The notes under the pieces: model-generated
What the model was told of the DNA's origin: nothing
The model's database searches: none
What the model saw: only the letters and a program-made list of their open reading frames with translations
Assembly: GCF_041245805.1 (NCBI RefSeq)
Contig: NZ_CP162490.1
Coordinates: forward strand, 1,775,001 to 1,839,000
Source of the DNA: Xanthomonas sp. DAR 34887
GTDB lineage: Bacteria; Pseudomonadota; Gammaproteobacteria; Xanthomonadales; Xanthomonadaceae
DNA: 64,000 nt
Reading direction: 5' to 3'
Shown here: positions 24,497 through 32,864 of the stretch, piece by piece
Layout: the number at the start of each line of letters is the position of its first letter
Position numbering within the stretch: the first letter of the stretch is position 1
Position numbers and translations under genes: made by a program

Positions 24497-26568
24497 CACA
24501 CGTCCGCCATCTGGTGCGGCTGCAGCGCCACGTATGCGGTCTCCTTGTCGCTGCGCTGCGGGTTGCGGCGCGCGGCAAGGATGGTCTTGACCGCGTAGAT
24601 CAGCACCGAGAACACCACGAACAGGAACAGCGCGGTCAGCCCGGTGTTGACGTAGGCGTTGGTGACGATCTGCTGCATCTGCGGCAAGGTCTTGGCCGGC
24701 GCGGTGATGGTGCCGCTGGCGATGGCGTCCTGGAACTTGTGCGCCTGCGCCAGGAAGCCCTGCGCCGGATTCGGGTCGAAGATCTTGATCAGCCCGGCGT
24801 AGGTGGTGCAGATCAGCAGCCACAGCGCCGGCACGATGGTGACCCAGGCATAGCGGTCGCGCTTCATCTTGAACAGCACCACCGTGCCCAGCATCAGCGC
24901 GATGCCGGCGAGCATCTGGTTGGAGATGCCGAACAGCGGCCACAGCGTGCGGATGCCGCCGTACGGATCCTTGACTCCGGTGTACAGCAGGTAGCCCCAC
25001 AGCGCCACGCAGCCGCCGGTGGCGACGATGTTGGCGGCCCACGACTCGGTGCGCTTCAGCGCCGGCACGAAATTGCCGAGCAGGTCCTGCAGCATGAAGC
25101 GCCCGGCGCGGGTGCCGGCGTCGACCGCGGTGAGGATGAACAACGCCTCGAACAGGATCGCGAAGTGGTACCAGAACGCCATCATGTCCTCGCCCGGCAG
25201 CAGCTGGTGCAGGATCTGCGCGATGCCCACCGCCAGCGTCGGGGCGCCGCCGGCGCGGGCCAGGATGGTGGTCTCGCCGATGTCGCGGGCGGTGGCCTCG
25301 AGCACATCGGGGGTGATCGCGAATCCCCACTCGCTGACCTTGGCCGCGACCGCGACGACGTCGCTGCCGACCATCGAGGCCGGCGCGTTCATCGCGAAAT
25401 ACACGCCCGGCTCGATGATCGAGGCGGCGACCAGCGCCATCACCGCGACGAACGACTCCATCAGCATGCCGCCGTAGCCGATGTAGCGCATATGGCCTTC
25501 GTTGGCGAGCAGCTTGGGGGTGGTACCGGAGGAGATCAGCGCATGGAAGCCGGACACCGCGCCGCAGGCGATGGTGATGAACAGGAACGGGAAGATGCCG
25601 CCGGTCCACACCGGGCCCATGCCGTTGTGCGCGTACTGGGTCAGCGCCGGCATCTTCAGGTCGGGCATGACCACCAGGATGCCGATCGCCAGGGCGATGA
25701 TGGTGCCGATCTTGAGGAAGGTGGACAGGTAGTCGCGCGGCGCCAGCAGCAGCCACACCGGCAGCACCGAGGCGACGAAGCCGTAGCCGATCAGCATCCA
25801 GGTGATCTGCACGTCGGTGAAGGTGAAGGCCGGGCCCCAGGTCGGATCGGCGGCGACCTTGCCGCCGAACCAGATCGCGGCCAGCAGCAGGATCAGGCCG
25901 ACGACGGAGATCTCGCCGATCTTGCCGGGGCGGATGTAGCGCATGTACACGCCCATCAGGATCGCGATCGGCATCGTCGCGATCACCGTGAACATGCCCC
26001 ACGGACTTTCCGCCAGCGCCTTGACCACCACCATCGCCAGCACCGCCAGGATGATGATCATGATCAGGAACGCGCCGAACAGGGCGATGGTGCCGGGGAC
26101 CTGGCCCATCTCCTCGCGCACCAGGTCGCCGAGCGAGCGGCCGTTGCGGCGGCTGGACAGGAACAGCACCACGAAGTCCTGCACCGCACCGGCGAACACC
26201 ACGCCGACCACCAGCCACAGCAGCCCGGGCAGATAGCCCATCTGCGCGGCGAGCACCGGGCCGACCAGCGGACCGGCGCCGGCGATGGCGGCGAAGTGGT
26301 GGCCGAACAGCACGTGCTTGTTGGTCGGCACGTAGTCCAGGCCATCGTTGTTGAGCACCGCCGGCGTGGCCCGTGTGGTGTCCAGCTGCATCACCTTGGT
26401 GGCGATGAACAGGCTGTAGAAGCGATAGGCGATCAGATAGATCGAGACCGCGGCGACCACGATCCACAGCGCGTTGATGTGCTCGCCGCGGCGCAGGGCG
26501 ATGGTGCCCAGGCAGAACGCCGCCAGCACCGCGAGCGCGGCCCAGGCCAGTTTGGAAAACCCTTTCAT
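24496..26568 (-). CDS. cstA: CstA family carbon starvation protein (pyruvate/peptide transporter)
   Basis: Polytopic inner-membrane protein of 690 residues with about sixteen to eighteen membrane segments, similar in length to E. coli CstA (701). Conserved blocks include NKHVLFGHHFAAIAGAGPLVGP near residue 60, ending in the glycine-rich family signature, then VLFLSSRRNGRSLGDLVREE and GAVSGFHALISSGTTPK. E. coli CstA and its paralogue BtsT take up pyruvate, and CstA has also been tied to peptide use during carbon starvation. The start at 26568 follows GGGGGAGCG and gives MKGFSKLAW; an ATG ten codons upstream is rejected because the ribosome site would fall within the coding part. It is followed by the overlapping ybdD-like gene. 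Confidence 0.92.
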   Translation of the reverse strand: MKGFSKLAWAALAVLAAFCLGTIALRRGEHINALWIVVAAVSIYLIAYRFYSLFIATKVMQLDTTRATPAVLNNDGLDYVPTNKHVLFGHHFAAIAGAGPLVGPVLAAQMGYLPGLLWLVVGVVFAGAVQDFVVLFLSSRRNGRSLGDLVREEMGQVPGTIALFGAFLIMIIILAVLAMVVVKALAESPWGMFTVIATMPIAILMGVYMRYIRPGKIGEISVVGLILLLAAIWFGGKVAADPTWGPAFTFTDVQITWMLIGYGFVASVLPVWLLLAPRDYLSTFLKIGTIIALAIGILVVMPDLKMPALTQYAHNGMGPVWTGGIFPFLFITIACGAVSGFHALISSGTTPKLLANEGHMRYIGYGGMLMESFVAVMALVAASIIEPGVYFAMNAPASMVGSDVVAVAAKVSEWGFAITPDVLEATARDIGETTILARAGGAPTLAVGIAQILHQLLPGEDMMAFWYHFAILFEALFILTAVDAGTRAGRFMLQDLLGNFVPALKRTESWAANIVATGGCVALWGYLLYTGVKDPYGGIRTLWPLFGISNQMLAGIALMLGTVVLFKMKRDRYAWVTIVPALWLLICTTYAGLIKIFDPNPAQGFLAQAHKFQDAIASGTITAPAKTLPQMQQIVTNAYVNTGLTALFLFVVFSVLIYAVKTILAARRNPQRSDKETAYVALQPHQMADV

Positions 26569-27062
26569 GCAGATCGCTCCCCCACAAGATTCCCGCAAGG
26601 GTCGCCCCGATGGCCTGGGGGGTCAATGCCGGGACAGGCGATGGCCCTAGTACTTTGGTCGTAGTCGGCGTGGTTCGACCATGGCGATGGACCGGCGACG
26701 GCGAGTCGAGACGGTCTTGCCGAATCGTGATCGGCATCGGGTGCGGCGGATCGGGTGCAAGCGCATGGCGACGGGAGCGGCGGGCCTGGCTGCAGTCGGG
26801 ACTGAAGTCCCTCCCACAAGAGCGCGTATCGCCTGCACCAGCGTCAGCACCGGCACCGATATCCGCATCCGCATCCGCATCGTGCCAAAACGCGCCGCGC
26901 CGACACACTCGGCGCATTCGGTTCATTCGGTGCACCCCGCGTATTCGGTAAACCCGGCGCACGCGGCCGGCCCCCACGATGGAACAATGGGTTGCGCCGG
27001 TCGCGATTGGCCGCCGATAGCGGCACGCCCATATTCGGTGCTTCGCCAGGAGATCGCCTGCC
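26569..27062. other. divergent intergenic region upstream of cstA and a pirin gene
   Basis: These 494 bases contain a lone hairpin-family arm at 26794-26820, a short GCATCC hexamer run at about 26861-26880, and several TTCGGT repeats at 26910-26950. No promoter could be assigned with confidence and no gene was recognised. Confidence 0.6.
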
Positions 27063-27923
27063 ATGACCGACACCCTCACCGCCGTCCCCGCGCGCATCGC
27101 GCGCACCATCCGTGGCCGCGCCACCGCCGACGGCGACGGGGTCAGGCTGACCCGGGTCATCGGTGGCCCCGAACTGCCCGAGCTGGACCCGTTCCTGCTG
27201 CTCGACGAATTCGGCACCGACCGCGCCGAGGACTACATCGGCGGTTTTCCCAGCCATCCGCATCGCGGCTTCGAGACCGTCACCTACATGCTCGACGGGC
27301 GCATGCGGCACAAGGACAACCACGGCAACGAAGGCCTGCTGACCCCGGGCAGCGTGCAGTGGATGACCGCCGGCCGCGGCCTGGTGCATTCGGAGATGCC
27401 GGAACAGGAGTCCGGGCGCATGCGCGGCTTCCAGCTGTGGGTGAACCTGCCGGCGCGCGACAAGATGACCGCGCCGCGCTACCAGGAGTTCGCGCCCGAG
27501 CGCATTCCGCTGGCGCAGCCGGCGCCGGGGGTGACGGTCAAGGTGATCGCCGGCCAGGTCGGCGACGTGCATGGGCCGATCGCGCAGCCGGCCACCGATC
27601 CGCTGTATCTGGACATCGCGCTGGATGCCGGCGCGCGCTGGGACTACCTGCTGCCGCCCGGACACAACGCGTTCGCCTACGCCTACGAGGGTGCCGCGAC
27701 GCTGGGCGAGGGCGAGGCCGCGCGCGAGTTGCCGACCCAGACCCTGGCCGTGCTCGGCGGCGGCGACCTGCTGCAGTTGCAGGCCGGCGCGGCGGGTGCG
27801 CGGCTGATCCTGGTCGCCGGCCGGCCGCTGCGCGAGCCGGTGGCGCGGCACGGGCCGTTCGTGATGAACACGCGCGAAGAGCTGATGCAGGCCTTCGTCG
27901 ATTTCCAGGAAGGGCGGTTCTAG
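27063..27923 (+). CDS. pirin family bicupin protein (first of two)
   Basis: Bicupin of 286 residues. The N-terminal pirin domain carries the metal ligands His-x-His in SHPHRGFETVTY (about residues 60-71), plus His and Glu in GLVHSEMP; these four positions match the Fe-binding set of human pirin and the YhhW quercetinase. The C-terminal cupin begins near residue 170 and has lost obvious ligands, as usual. Quercetin-dioxygenase-like activity is known for some members, but the physiological role is unknown. AGGAGA lies about 10 bases before the ATG. A hairpin repeat follows the stop. A second pirin gene, of a different subgroup, lies at 29344-30213. Confidence 0.9.
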   Translation: MTDTLTAVPARIARTIRGRATADGDGVRLTRVIGGPELPELDPFLLLDEFGTDRAEDYIGGFPSHPHRGFETVTYMLDGRMRHKDNHGNEGLLTPGSVQWMTAGRGLVHSEMPEQESGRMRGFQLWVNLPARDKMTAPRYQEFAPERIPLAQPAPGVTVKVIAGQVGDVHGPIAQPATDPLYLDIALDAGARWDYLLPPGHNAFAYAYEGAATLGEGEAARELPTQTLAVLGGGDLLQLQAGAAGARLILVAGRPLREPVARHGPFVMNTREELMQAFVDFQEGRF

Positions 27924-27955
27924 TGGCGTGATGTGGCGATCGACACGCCATGAAA

Positions 27956-28027
27956 CCTGTAGGAGCGGCTTCCGCCGCGACCGGCATTACCGATAGATTC
28001 TGTCGCGGCTGAAGCCGCTCCTACAGG
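27956..28027. repeat. 26-bp inverted hairpin repeat between convergent genes
   Basis: Arms 27956-27981 and 28002-28027 are complementary except for one base in the CTTC(C/A)GCC core. The repeat lies between the convergent pirin and hypothetical genes and could terminate both. Confidence 0.88.
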
Positions 28028-28056
28028 GGCTTGCAGTCGGCCGGCTGGCAGCCGCC

Positions 28057-28527
28057 TCAGCGATCCAGCGCCAGGCTGGTCGGGCGCATATCCAGGTTTT
28101 GCACCATCGCCTGCAGCGATTGCAGTTCCTGCACATCGCTGGCATCGATCCAGACCTGGGCGTAGTGGTCCTTGCCCAGCTCCACCACGGTGACCCGGCG
28201 CGAGGCCAGGCCCGGCGCGTCGACGCCGCCCAGATCGGGCCGGTACCAATGCACGCTTTCGCCGGCGATGCTGCCTTTCTCTTCGCGCAGGTTGCGTGCC
28301 AGCGGGATGTTCGGGTCGCGCGAGGTCAGCATCATGCCGAGCACCTGGCGGCCGTCGGCGGCCGTCGCGCGGCACACGATGAAGCCCTTGTCGCTGCGCT
28401 CGCTCCACTGCAGGTTGGCCTGCGGCGGCAGTTGCGGACAGTTCTGCGCCTGTTGCGCCATGGCCGTGGCCGCCGCCAGCACGGCGGGCAGGACCGACAG
28501 GCCGGTGAGCCAGTTTGCAACCCTCAT
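28057..28527 (-). CDS. hypothetical periplasmic protein
   Basis: Protein of 156 residues that I do not recognise. The N-terminus MRVANWLTGLSVLPAVLAAATAMA is a clear Sec signal. The mature part has two cysteines (NCPQLPP and FIVCRAT) that could form a disulfide, and a C-terminal stretch (VVELGKDHYAQVWIDASDVQELQSL) predicted as beta-strand then helix. The start at 28527 is favoured because GGGGA lies about 9 bases upstream; an ATG at 28542 would add five residues but has no ribosome site. It stands alone on its strand. Confidence 0.75.
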   Translation of the reverse strand: MRVANWLTGLSVLPAVLAAATAMAQQAQNCPQLPPQANLQWSERSDKGFIVCRATAADGRQVLGMMLTSRDPNIPLARNLREEKGSIAGESVHWYRPDLGGVDAPGLASRRVTVVELGKDHYAQVWIDASDVQELQSLQAMVQNLDMRPTSLALDR

Positions 28528-28891
28528 TCGCGATGTCCCCATGTACCGCCGCGCTGCGACGGTATCGATCTTCAGCGCACGCCCACGCAGGCCGCACGGC
28601 ACATCACCCTCATTCCTTTGCGGGATCCGCGTGCAGTGCATACCCCTACGCAATGCGTGTCCCGGTGTGCGGCCGCAAGTTCCCCGCCGCTGCCCGAACC
28701 ATAGCCCAGCGAGCGGCACTTGACAATTGGGATGCGAATCGAAACCCGGCGCTTGCGCGGGGGCATTCGCCTGAACGCAGTCAGCGGCCGCTGGCCGCTG
28801 CGGCGCCGATGCCGCGTTGAAGCAGGGGATGCCGCCGCGCCAGCGCGCGCACGCGGTGTCGCCCTTCCATCCCTGTAAAGGAGTACAGCCC
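28528..28891. other. divergent intergenic region, no recognised gene
   Basis: These 364 bases separate two divergent hypothetical genes. A TTGACA hexamer at 28720-28725 points toward the plus-strand gene but lacks a convincing -10 at the right distance. The region also contains GCGGCCGCTGGCCGCTGCGG, a short self-complementary stretch, near 28786-28805. Nothing else was recognised. Confidence 0.5.
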
Positions 28892-29167
28892 ATGCCCAGC
28901 ATCGATCCGCGCAAATTCATCATCGTCGCCAGCTACATGTCGCCCGGCGTCGCCGTCGGTGGCGGCGGTTTCGTCATCGTCGGCGGCAAGGTCACCAAGG
29001 TGCCGCCGAAGGGCCTGCGCCAGCTGCAGGCGGCCTACACCCTGCTCGAGGCCAGCGACGGCGTCGCCAACAAGGGGCTGGCGCAGCAGCTGCAGCAGCT
29101 TGCGGTGGAGTTGGCCGCCGATGCAGTGCCGGCGAAGGGCCGCGTCGCGGCCACCGCGGCGAGCTAG
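28892..29167 (+). CDS. small hypothetical protein
   Basis: Protein of 91 residues with no recognised family. It starts MPSIDPRKFIIVASYMSPG, continues with a glycine/valine-rich stretch (VAVGGGGFVIVGGKVTKVP) and ends in a helical Leu/Gln/Ala-rich half (LRQLQAAYTLLEASDG, LAQQLQQLAVELAAD). No signal peptide is clear. AAAGGAG lies 8 bases before the ATG, which supports translation and decides the start; an ATG at 28817 is rejected. It has no obvious operon partner. Confidence 0.7.
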   Translation: MPSIDPRKFIIVASYMSPGVAVGGGGFVIVGGKVTKVPPKGLRQLQAAYTLLEASDGVANKGLAQQLQQLAVELAADAVPAKGRVAATAAS

Positions 29168-29343
29168 CGCGTTTTCGCGACGCGTCTGACGCAGTGGAGC
29201 GACTCTGGGTGGCCTAGTTCACTGCTCGGGACAGGCCCGACCGATGGTGCCGCCCGGAGTCGCTCCTTCATGTAGCGCATTCCGGCGGGAATGCATTGGA
29301 CAGCGGCGATGCGCTCGGATCGGGCCCGATCGCACCGCCAGAC

Positions 29344-30213
29344 TTACTTGCCCGGCTCGGGCAGCGGGATGAATTCCTGGTCGTCGCCGGGGATCAGCCC
29401 GAAGCGGCCCTCGCGCCAGTCGCGCTTGGCCTGTTCGATGCGCTCGGTGGAACTGGACACGAAGTTCCACCACAGGTGGCGCGGCCCGTCCAGCGGCTCG
29501 CCGCCCATCAGCATCGCCTTCAGCGGGGTCTTGGCGCGCAGCCGCCCGCGCGCGCCGGCTTCCGGCAGCACCAGGTAGCGTGAGGGGATGTCCACGCCGT
29601 CCAGTTGCGCCTCGCCTTCCAGCACGTACAGCGAGCGCTGCACGTGGCCGGTGTCCAGGTCGATCTCCGCATCCGCGTCCAGGTCCAGCGCCACGTTCAG
29701 CGTATCGGCGAACACCTTGACCGGCGATTCCTCGCCGTAGGCGCGGCCGGCGATCACCCGCAGCCAGACGCCATCGCGGCGCTGCTGCGGCAGGCTGGCG
29801 GCGGCGTGGTGGAAGAACGCCGGCGCGGTTTCCTCGGCCGACTTCGGCAGCGCCACCCAGGTCTGCATGCCGTGCAACGGATGCGGCTGCGTACGCAGCG
29901 ACGACGGCGTGCGCTCGGAATGGGCGATGCCGCGGCCGGCGGTCATCCAGTTGACGTCGCCGGCGCGGATCACCTGGTCCGAACCGAGCGTGTCGCGGTG
30001 GCCGATCTCGCCGGACCACAGGAAGGTCACCGTGGCCAGGCCGATATGCGGATGCGGGCGCACGTCCACGCCGCGGCCGGGTTCGAAGATCGCCGGCCCC
30101 ATGTGGTCGATGAACACGAACGGGCCGACGCTGCGCGCCTGCAGGCTGGGCACCGCGCGACGCACTTCGAAGCCGCCGATGTCGTGGACGCGGGGAGCGA
30201 TCAGGGTGGGCAT
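29344..30213 (-). CDS. pirin family bicupin protein (second)
   Basis: Bicupin of 289 residues. The N-terminal cupin has the metal ligands in RPHPHIGLATVTF (His-x-His) and GIAHSERTP (His, Glu); it also shows FVFIDHMGP and GDVNWMTAGRG, conserved in pirins. The C-terminal domain ends WWNFVSSSTERIEQAKRDW, a block typical of the YhaK/Pirin_C subgroup and absent from the other pirin here, so the pair belongs to different branches rather than a recent duplication. The start at 30213 gives the conserved MPTLIAPRVHDIGGFEVRR. Function is unknown beyond possible metal-dependent dioxygenase or redox-sensing roles described for relatives. Confidence 0.9.
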   Translation of the reverse strand: MPTLIAPRVHDIGGFEVRRAVPSLQARSVGPFVFIDHMGPAIFEPGRGVDVRPHPHIGLATVTFLWSGEIGHRDTLGSDQVIRAGDVNWMTAGRGIAHSERTPSSLRTQPHPLHGMQTWVALPKSAEETAPAFFHHAAASLPQQRRDGVWLRVIAGRAYGEESPVKVFADTLNVALDLDADAEIDLDTGHVQRSLYVLEGEAQLDGVDIPSRYLVLPEAGARGRLRAKTPLKAMLMGGEPLDGPRHLWWNFVSSSTERIEQAKRDWREGRFGLIPGDDQEFIPLPEPGK

Positions 30214-30445
30214 GCGCGGCCTCGCGGGCTGGAAACAGGGGCACGAGCTTCGCATGCGCGATGGCCGAAGTGGGAGCGTGGCGGCAAGACGGACTGTCCC
30301 GGCACGTCGCAAGCGATGCTGCCGTGGTGGGGCATGCGCGGTCGGGCGGATGGCCGGCGGCGGGTCGCATCGGGTTGCTGCGTGTCCCGCCGGCTGCGTG
30401 CGCCGCGCAGGCGGCGCGCGATGCAGCGATGCGTCGCGGCTCGAT

Positions 30446-31162
30446 TCAGAACAGCTGCCCGTTCCCGGTGGCCTGCACCGCGACCTCGCCGCGGCGCGAG
30501 GCTAGTCGGTCGGCCAGGCGGGTCGGTTCCGGCAGCCGGTAGCCGCGCAGATAGCGCAGGGTCCAGTCCAGCGCGCTGTCCACCGCGACGCGGTGGCCGG
30601 GCGAGACGATCAACGGATTGCAGCGCGCCTTGCTGCGCAGCGCCCAGCCGACGGTGTCGCCGCGGTGCACGATCGGGCTGCGGTCGCCGGCCTGCGGCCC
30701 GGGTTCGTCGTAGCGCCCGGCCAGCAGCTTCTTGGCCACGCCGATGCTGGGCAGACCGCTGACCACGCCGAAGTGCGCGGCGATGCCGAGCCGGCGCGGA
30801 TGGGCGATGCCCTGGCCGTCGACGAACACCAGGTCCGGCCGCTGCCGCAGCAGGGCCAGTGCGGCCAGCAGCGCCGGCAGCTCGCGAAAGCTCAACAGGC
30901 CTGGCACGTAGGGCATCGAGGTCGGCACGCGGGCGATCTCGGCCTGCTGCGGTTGCAGGGTCTCGGCGTCAATCAGTACCGCAGCGGCGCGGGTGGTCTG
31001 GCCTTCGTCCTCGAAGCCGACGTCGAATCCGGCCAGCCAGCGCGGCGGGTCCGGCACGTCGTCGTGCAGCCGCACCTGCTTGGCCAGCGTGGCCTGCAGC
31101 GCCCGCGCCTGCACGATGCTGCCGTCCCAGTCGCCGAAGACGCTGTGCGAGGAAGTGTCCAT
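30446..31162 (-). CDS. nfi: endonuclease V (deoxyinosine 3'-endonuclease)
   Basis: DNA repair nuclease of 238 residues (E. coli Nfi 223) that nicks DNA one phosphodiester 3' of deoxyinosine. Catalytic residues are visible: Asp47 in AGFDVGFED, Glu94 in SFRELPALL and Asp115 in LVFVDGQGIAHPRRLGIAAH. The wedge motif PYVPGLLSFRE and the late RSKARCNPLIVSPGHRV are typical. The extra length is an N-terminal extension of about fifteen residues. It is a single-gene unit on the minus strand with the pirin gene 232 bases downstream. Confidence 0.92.
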   Translation of the reverse strand: MDTSSHSVFGDWDGSIVQARALQATLAKQVRLHDDVPDPPRWLAGFDVGFEDEGQTTRAAAVLIDAETLQPQQAEIARVPTSMPYVPGLLSFRELPALLAALALLRQRPDLVFVDGQGIAHPRRLGIAAHFGVVSGLPSIGVAKKLLAGRYDEPGPQAGDRSPIVHRGDTVGWALRSKARCNPLIVSPGHRVAVDSALDWTLRYLRGYRLPEPTRLADRLASRRGEVAVQATGNGQLF

Positions 31163-31506
31163 GTGGCGATGATCGCGCCGCGCTCGTGGCTGTGGCGTGG
31201 AGGAGTTGGGAATGGGGAAACGGGAATGGGGAATCGTTGAAGCAGGTTGCTGATCGATGCCTGGCGACGAGGTCGCGGTCTCGACAATAGGATGAAGGTG
31301 GTCAGCGCCGATCCGCTTGCGTTCCGGCGTAGCGCCGGCCCGGCGCGTCCTTGTAGGAGCGGCTTCAGCCGCGACAGATCGTCAGACGGCAAGGCGCACC
31401 GGAACGCCAAGCAGTTCCCACTCCCCATTCCCGACTCCCCATTCCCAGCCGCCGGCTACAATCCAGGGCCGCACGACCCACGCATCCCCCAACGGAGACC
31501 GTCGCA
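31163..31506. repeat. repeat-rich gap: degenerate heptads and one hairpin arm
   Basis: The 344-base gap between nfi and gpmA contains degenerate GGGAAT heptads at 31206-31235, a single GGAGCGGCTTCAGCCGCGAC arm at 31351-31377, and complementary-strand heptads at 31415-31447. The two heptad tracts are inverted with respect to each other. The gpmA promoter must lie among or after them; no clear hexamers were seen. Confidence 0.7.
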
Positions 31507-32256
31507 GTGACCCGCAAACTCGTACTGTTGCGCCATGGCCAGAGCCAGTGGAACCTGGATAACCGCTTCACCGGCTGGGTGGACGTGGATCTCACCGAGC
31601 AAGGCCGCCAGGAAGCCGCCGCCGCCGGCCGCCTGCTGCGCGAGGAGGGGCTGCAGTTCGACGTGGCGCATACCTCGGTGCTCAAGCGCGCCATCCACAC
31701 CTTGCAGGGCGCGTTGAAGGAACTGGACCAGGACTGGCTGCCGGTGCACAAGAGCTGGCGCCTCAACGAACGCCACTACGGCGGCCTGCAGGGCCTGGAC
31801 AAGGCCGAGACCGCGGCCAAGCACGGCGAGGAGCAGGTCAAGATCTGGCGCCGTTCCTACGACATCCCGCCGCCGCCGATGGACGCCGACGATCCGGGCC
31901 ATCCGCTGCACGACCGCCGCTACGCCACCCTCGACCGCAACGCGCTGCCGGCCACCGAGTCGTTGGCGACCACGCTCGAGCGTGTGCTGCCGTACTGGCA
32001 CGACGCGATCGCGCCGCAGCTGAAGGCCGGGCAGACCGTGCTGGTCACCGCGCACGGCAACTCGCTGCGCGCGCTGTACAAGTACTTGAACGGCGTCTCG
32101 CGCGAGGAAATCCTGGAACTCAACATCCCCACCGGCATCCCGTTGCTGTTCGAGCTGGACGACGCGTTGACGGTGCAGTCCTACCGCTATCTCGGCGACC
32201 CGGAAGCGGCGAAGAAGGCCGCCGAAGCGGTGGCCAACCAGGGCAAGGCGAAGTAA
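31507..32256 (+). CDS. gpmA: 2,3-bisphosphoglycerate-dependent phosphoglycerate mutase (GTG start)
   Basis: Glycolytic and gluconeogenic enzyme interconverting 2- and 3-phosphoglycerate, 249 residues, the same length as E. coli GpmA (250). The phosphohistidine loop LLRHGQSQWN (His10) and FTGWVDVDLTEQG are at the N-terminus; LNERHYGGLQG carries the catalytic Glu; VTAHGNSLRAL holds the second His; the C-terminal NIPTGIPLLFELD is diagnostic. The start is GTG at 31507, with GGAG about 9 bases upstream. A small SHOCT-domain gene follows 36 bases later, probably co-transcribed. Confidence 0.97.
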   Translation: MTRKLVLLRHGQSQWNLDNRFTGWVDVDLTEQGRQEAAAAGRLLREEGLQFDVAHTSVLKRAIHTLQGALKELDQDWLPVHKSWRLNERHYGGLQGLDKAETAAKHGEEQVKIWRRSYDIPPPPMDADDPGHPLHDRRYATLDRNALPATESLATTLERVLPYWHDAIAPQLKAGQTVLVTAHGNSLRALYKYLNGVSREEILELNIPTGIPLLFELDDALTVQSYRYLGDPEAAKKAAEAVANQGKAK

Positions 32257-32292
32257 GGCGCACGCGGCACGCGCCGCATCAAGGAGGATGGG

Positions 32293-32544
32293 ATGGGCGG
32301 ATTCAGCATCTGGCACTTCGTGATTCTGTTGGTCGTGCTGGCGGTGCCGGCGGTGGTGTTTGCGGCGGTATGGCTGGCCATGCGCCGCAGCCGGCGTACG
32401 CAGGCGGTGCAGCATGCCGCTGCGCCGCCGCAGGCATCGTCGGTGGAAGCGCGGCTGCGTGCACTCGATGCATTGCGGGCGCAAGGCCTGGTCGACCAGG
32501 CGGAATACGAGCACCGGCGCCAGCAGATCCTCGCCGATCTGTAG
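32293..32544 (+). CDS. small membrane protein with SHOCT domain
   Basis: Protein of 83 residues: an N-terminal membrane segment (HFVILLVVLAVPAVVFAAVW) followed by basic residues and a C-terminal SHOCT domain (ARLRALDALRAQGLVDQAEY, then ILADL). SHOCT domains are short helical modules at the ends of many membrane proteins, thought to aid oligomerisation. AAGGAGGA lies 5 bases before the ATG. It follows gpmA closely. The MITE-like copy B begins 28 bases after its stop. Confidence 0.85.
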   Translation: MGGFSIWHFVILLVVLAVPAVVFAAVWLAMRRSRRTQAVQHAAAPPQASSVEARLRALDALRAQGLVDQAEYEHRRQQILADL

Positions 32545-32572
32545 GCGCGCAGCACGGCGGCGATCGGCTTCG

Positions 32573-32863
32573 GGGCGCCTGTTATGACTTCGGTCCTGAA
32601 GCTGCACGCTGTGCGTGTCGATGGCGTGCCGTTTTCCTGTCGCGGCTGAAGCCGCTCCTACACCATGTGCACCGTGCCCTTGTAGGAGCGGCTTCAGCCG
32701 CGACAGGAAGGCGTAGCGGCTGCGCTGCCAAGTCATTCATGGGAAACGCGGCCGCAACGCCGCCGATGCACCGCGTCTTTGACGGCACTTCAGGGCATCT
32801 CGAACGCCTCGATGCCGGAACCTGCGGCTGAGCGCATCGGCGCTTTTGAGGGGGAAGGCGCCC
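32573..32863. mobile_element. MITE-like element, copy B (291 bp, degraded)
   Basis: GGGCGCCT at 32573-32580 is complementary to AGGCGCCC at 32856-32863, so the ends still pair although both differ from copy A at 23626-23956. The interiors align: GCTGCACG near the left, a 27-bp hairpin (32636-32662 with 32681-32707), CATGGGAAACGCG, then GGCATCTCGAACGCCT and GATGCCGG. The right end abuts the stop codon of the GH127 gene. No coding capacity was seen. Confidence 0.6.
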
Positions 32864-32864
32864 G

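Noticed and set aside
24181..26664. Long plus-strand open frame opposite cstA
   Set aside because: His/Asp/Gln-rich shadow of cstA. The minus-strand cstA and ybdD-like products have clear family motifs.
28720..28725. TTGACA as the -35 of a strong promoter for the small orphan gene
   Set aside because: No acceptable -10 lies 16-18 bases downstream, so the match may be chance.
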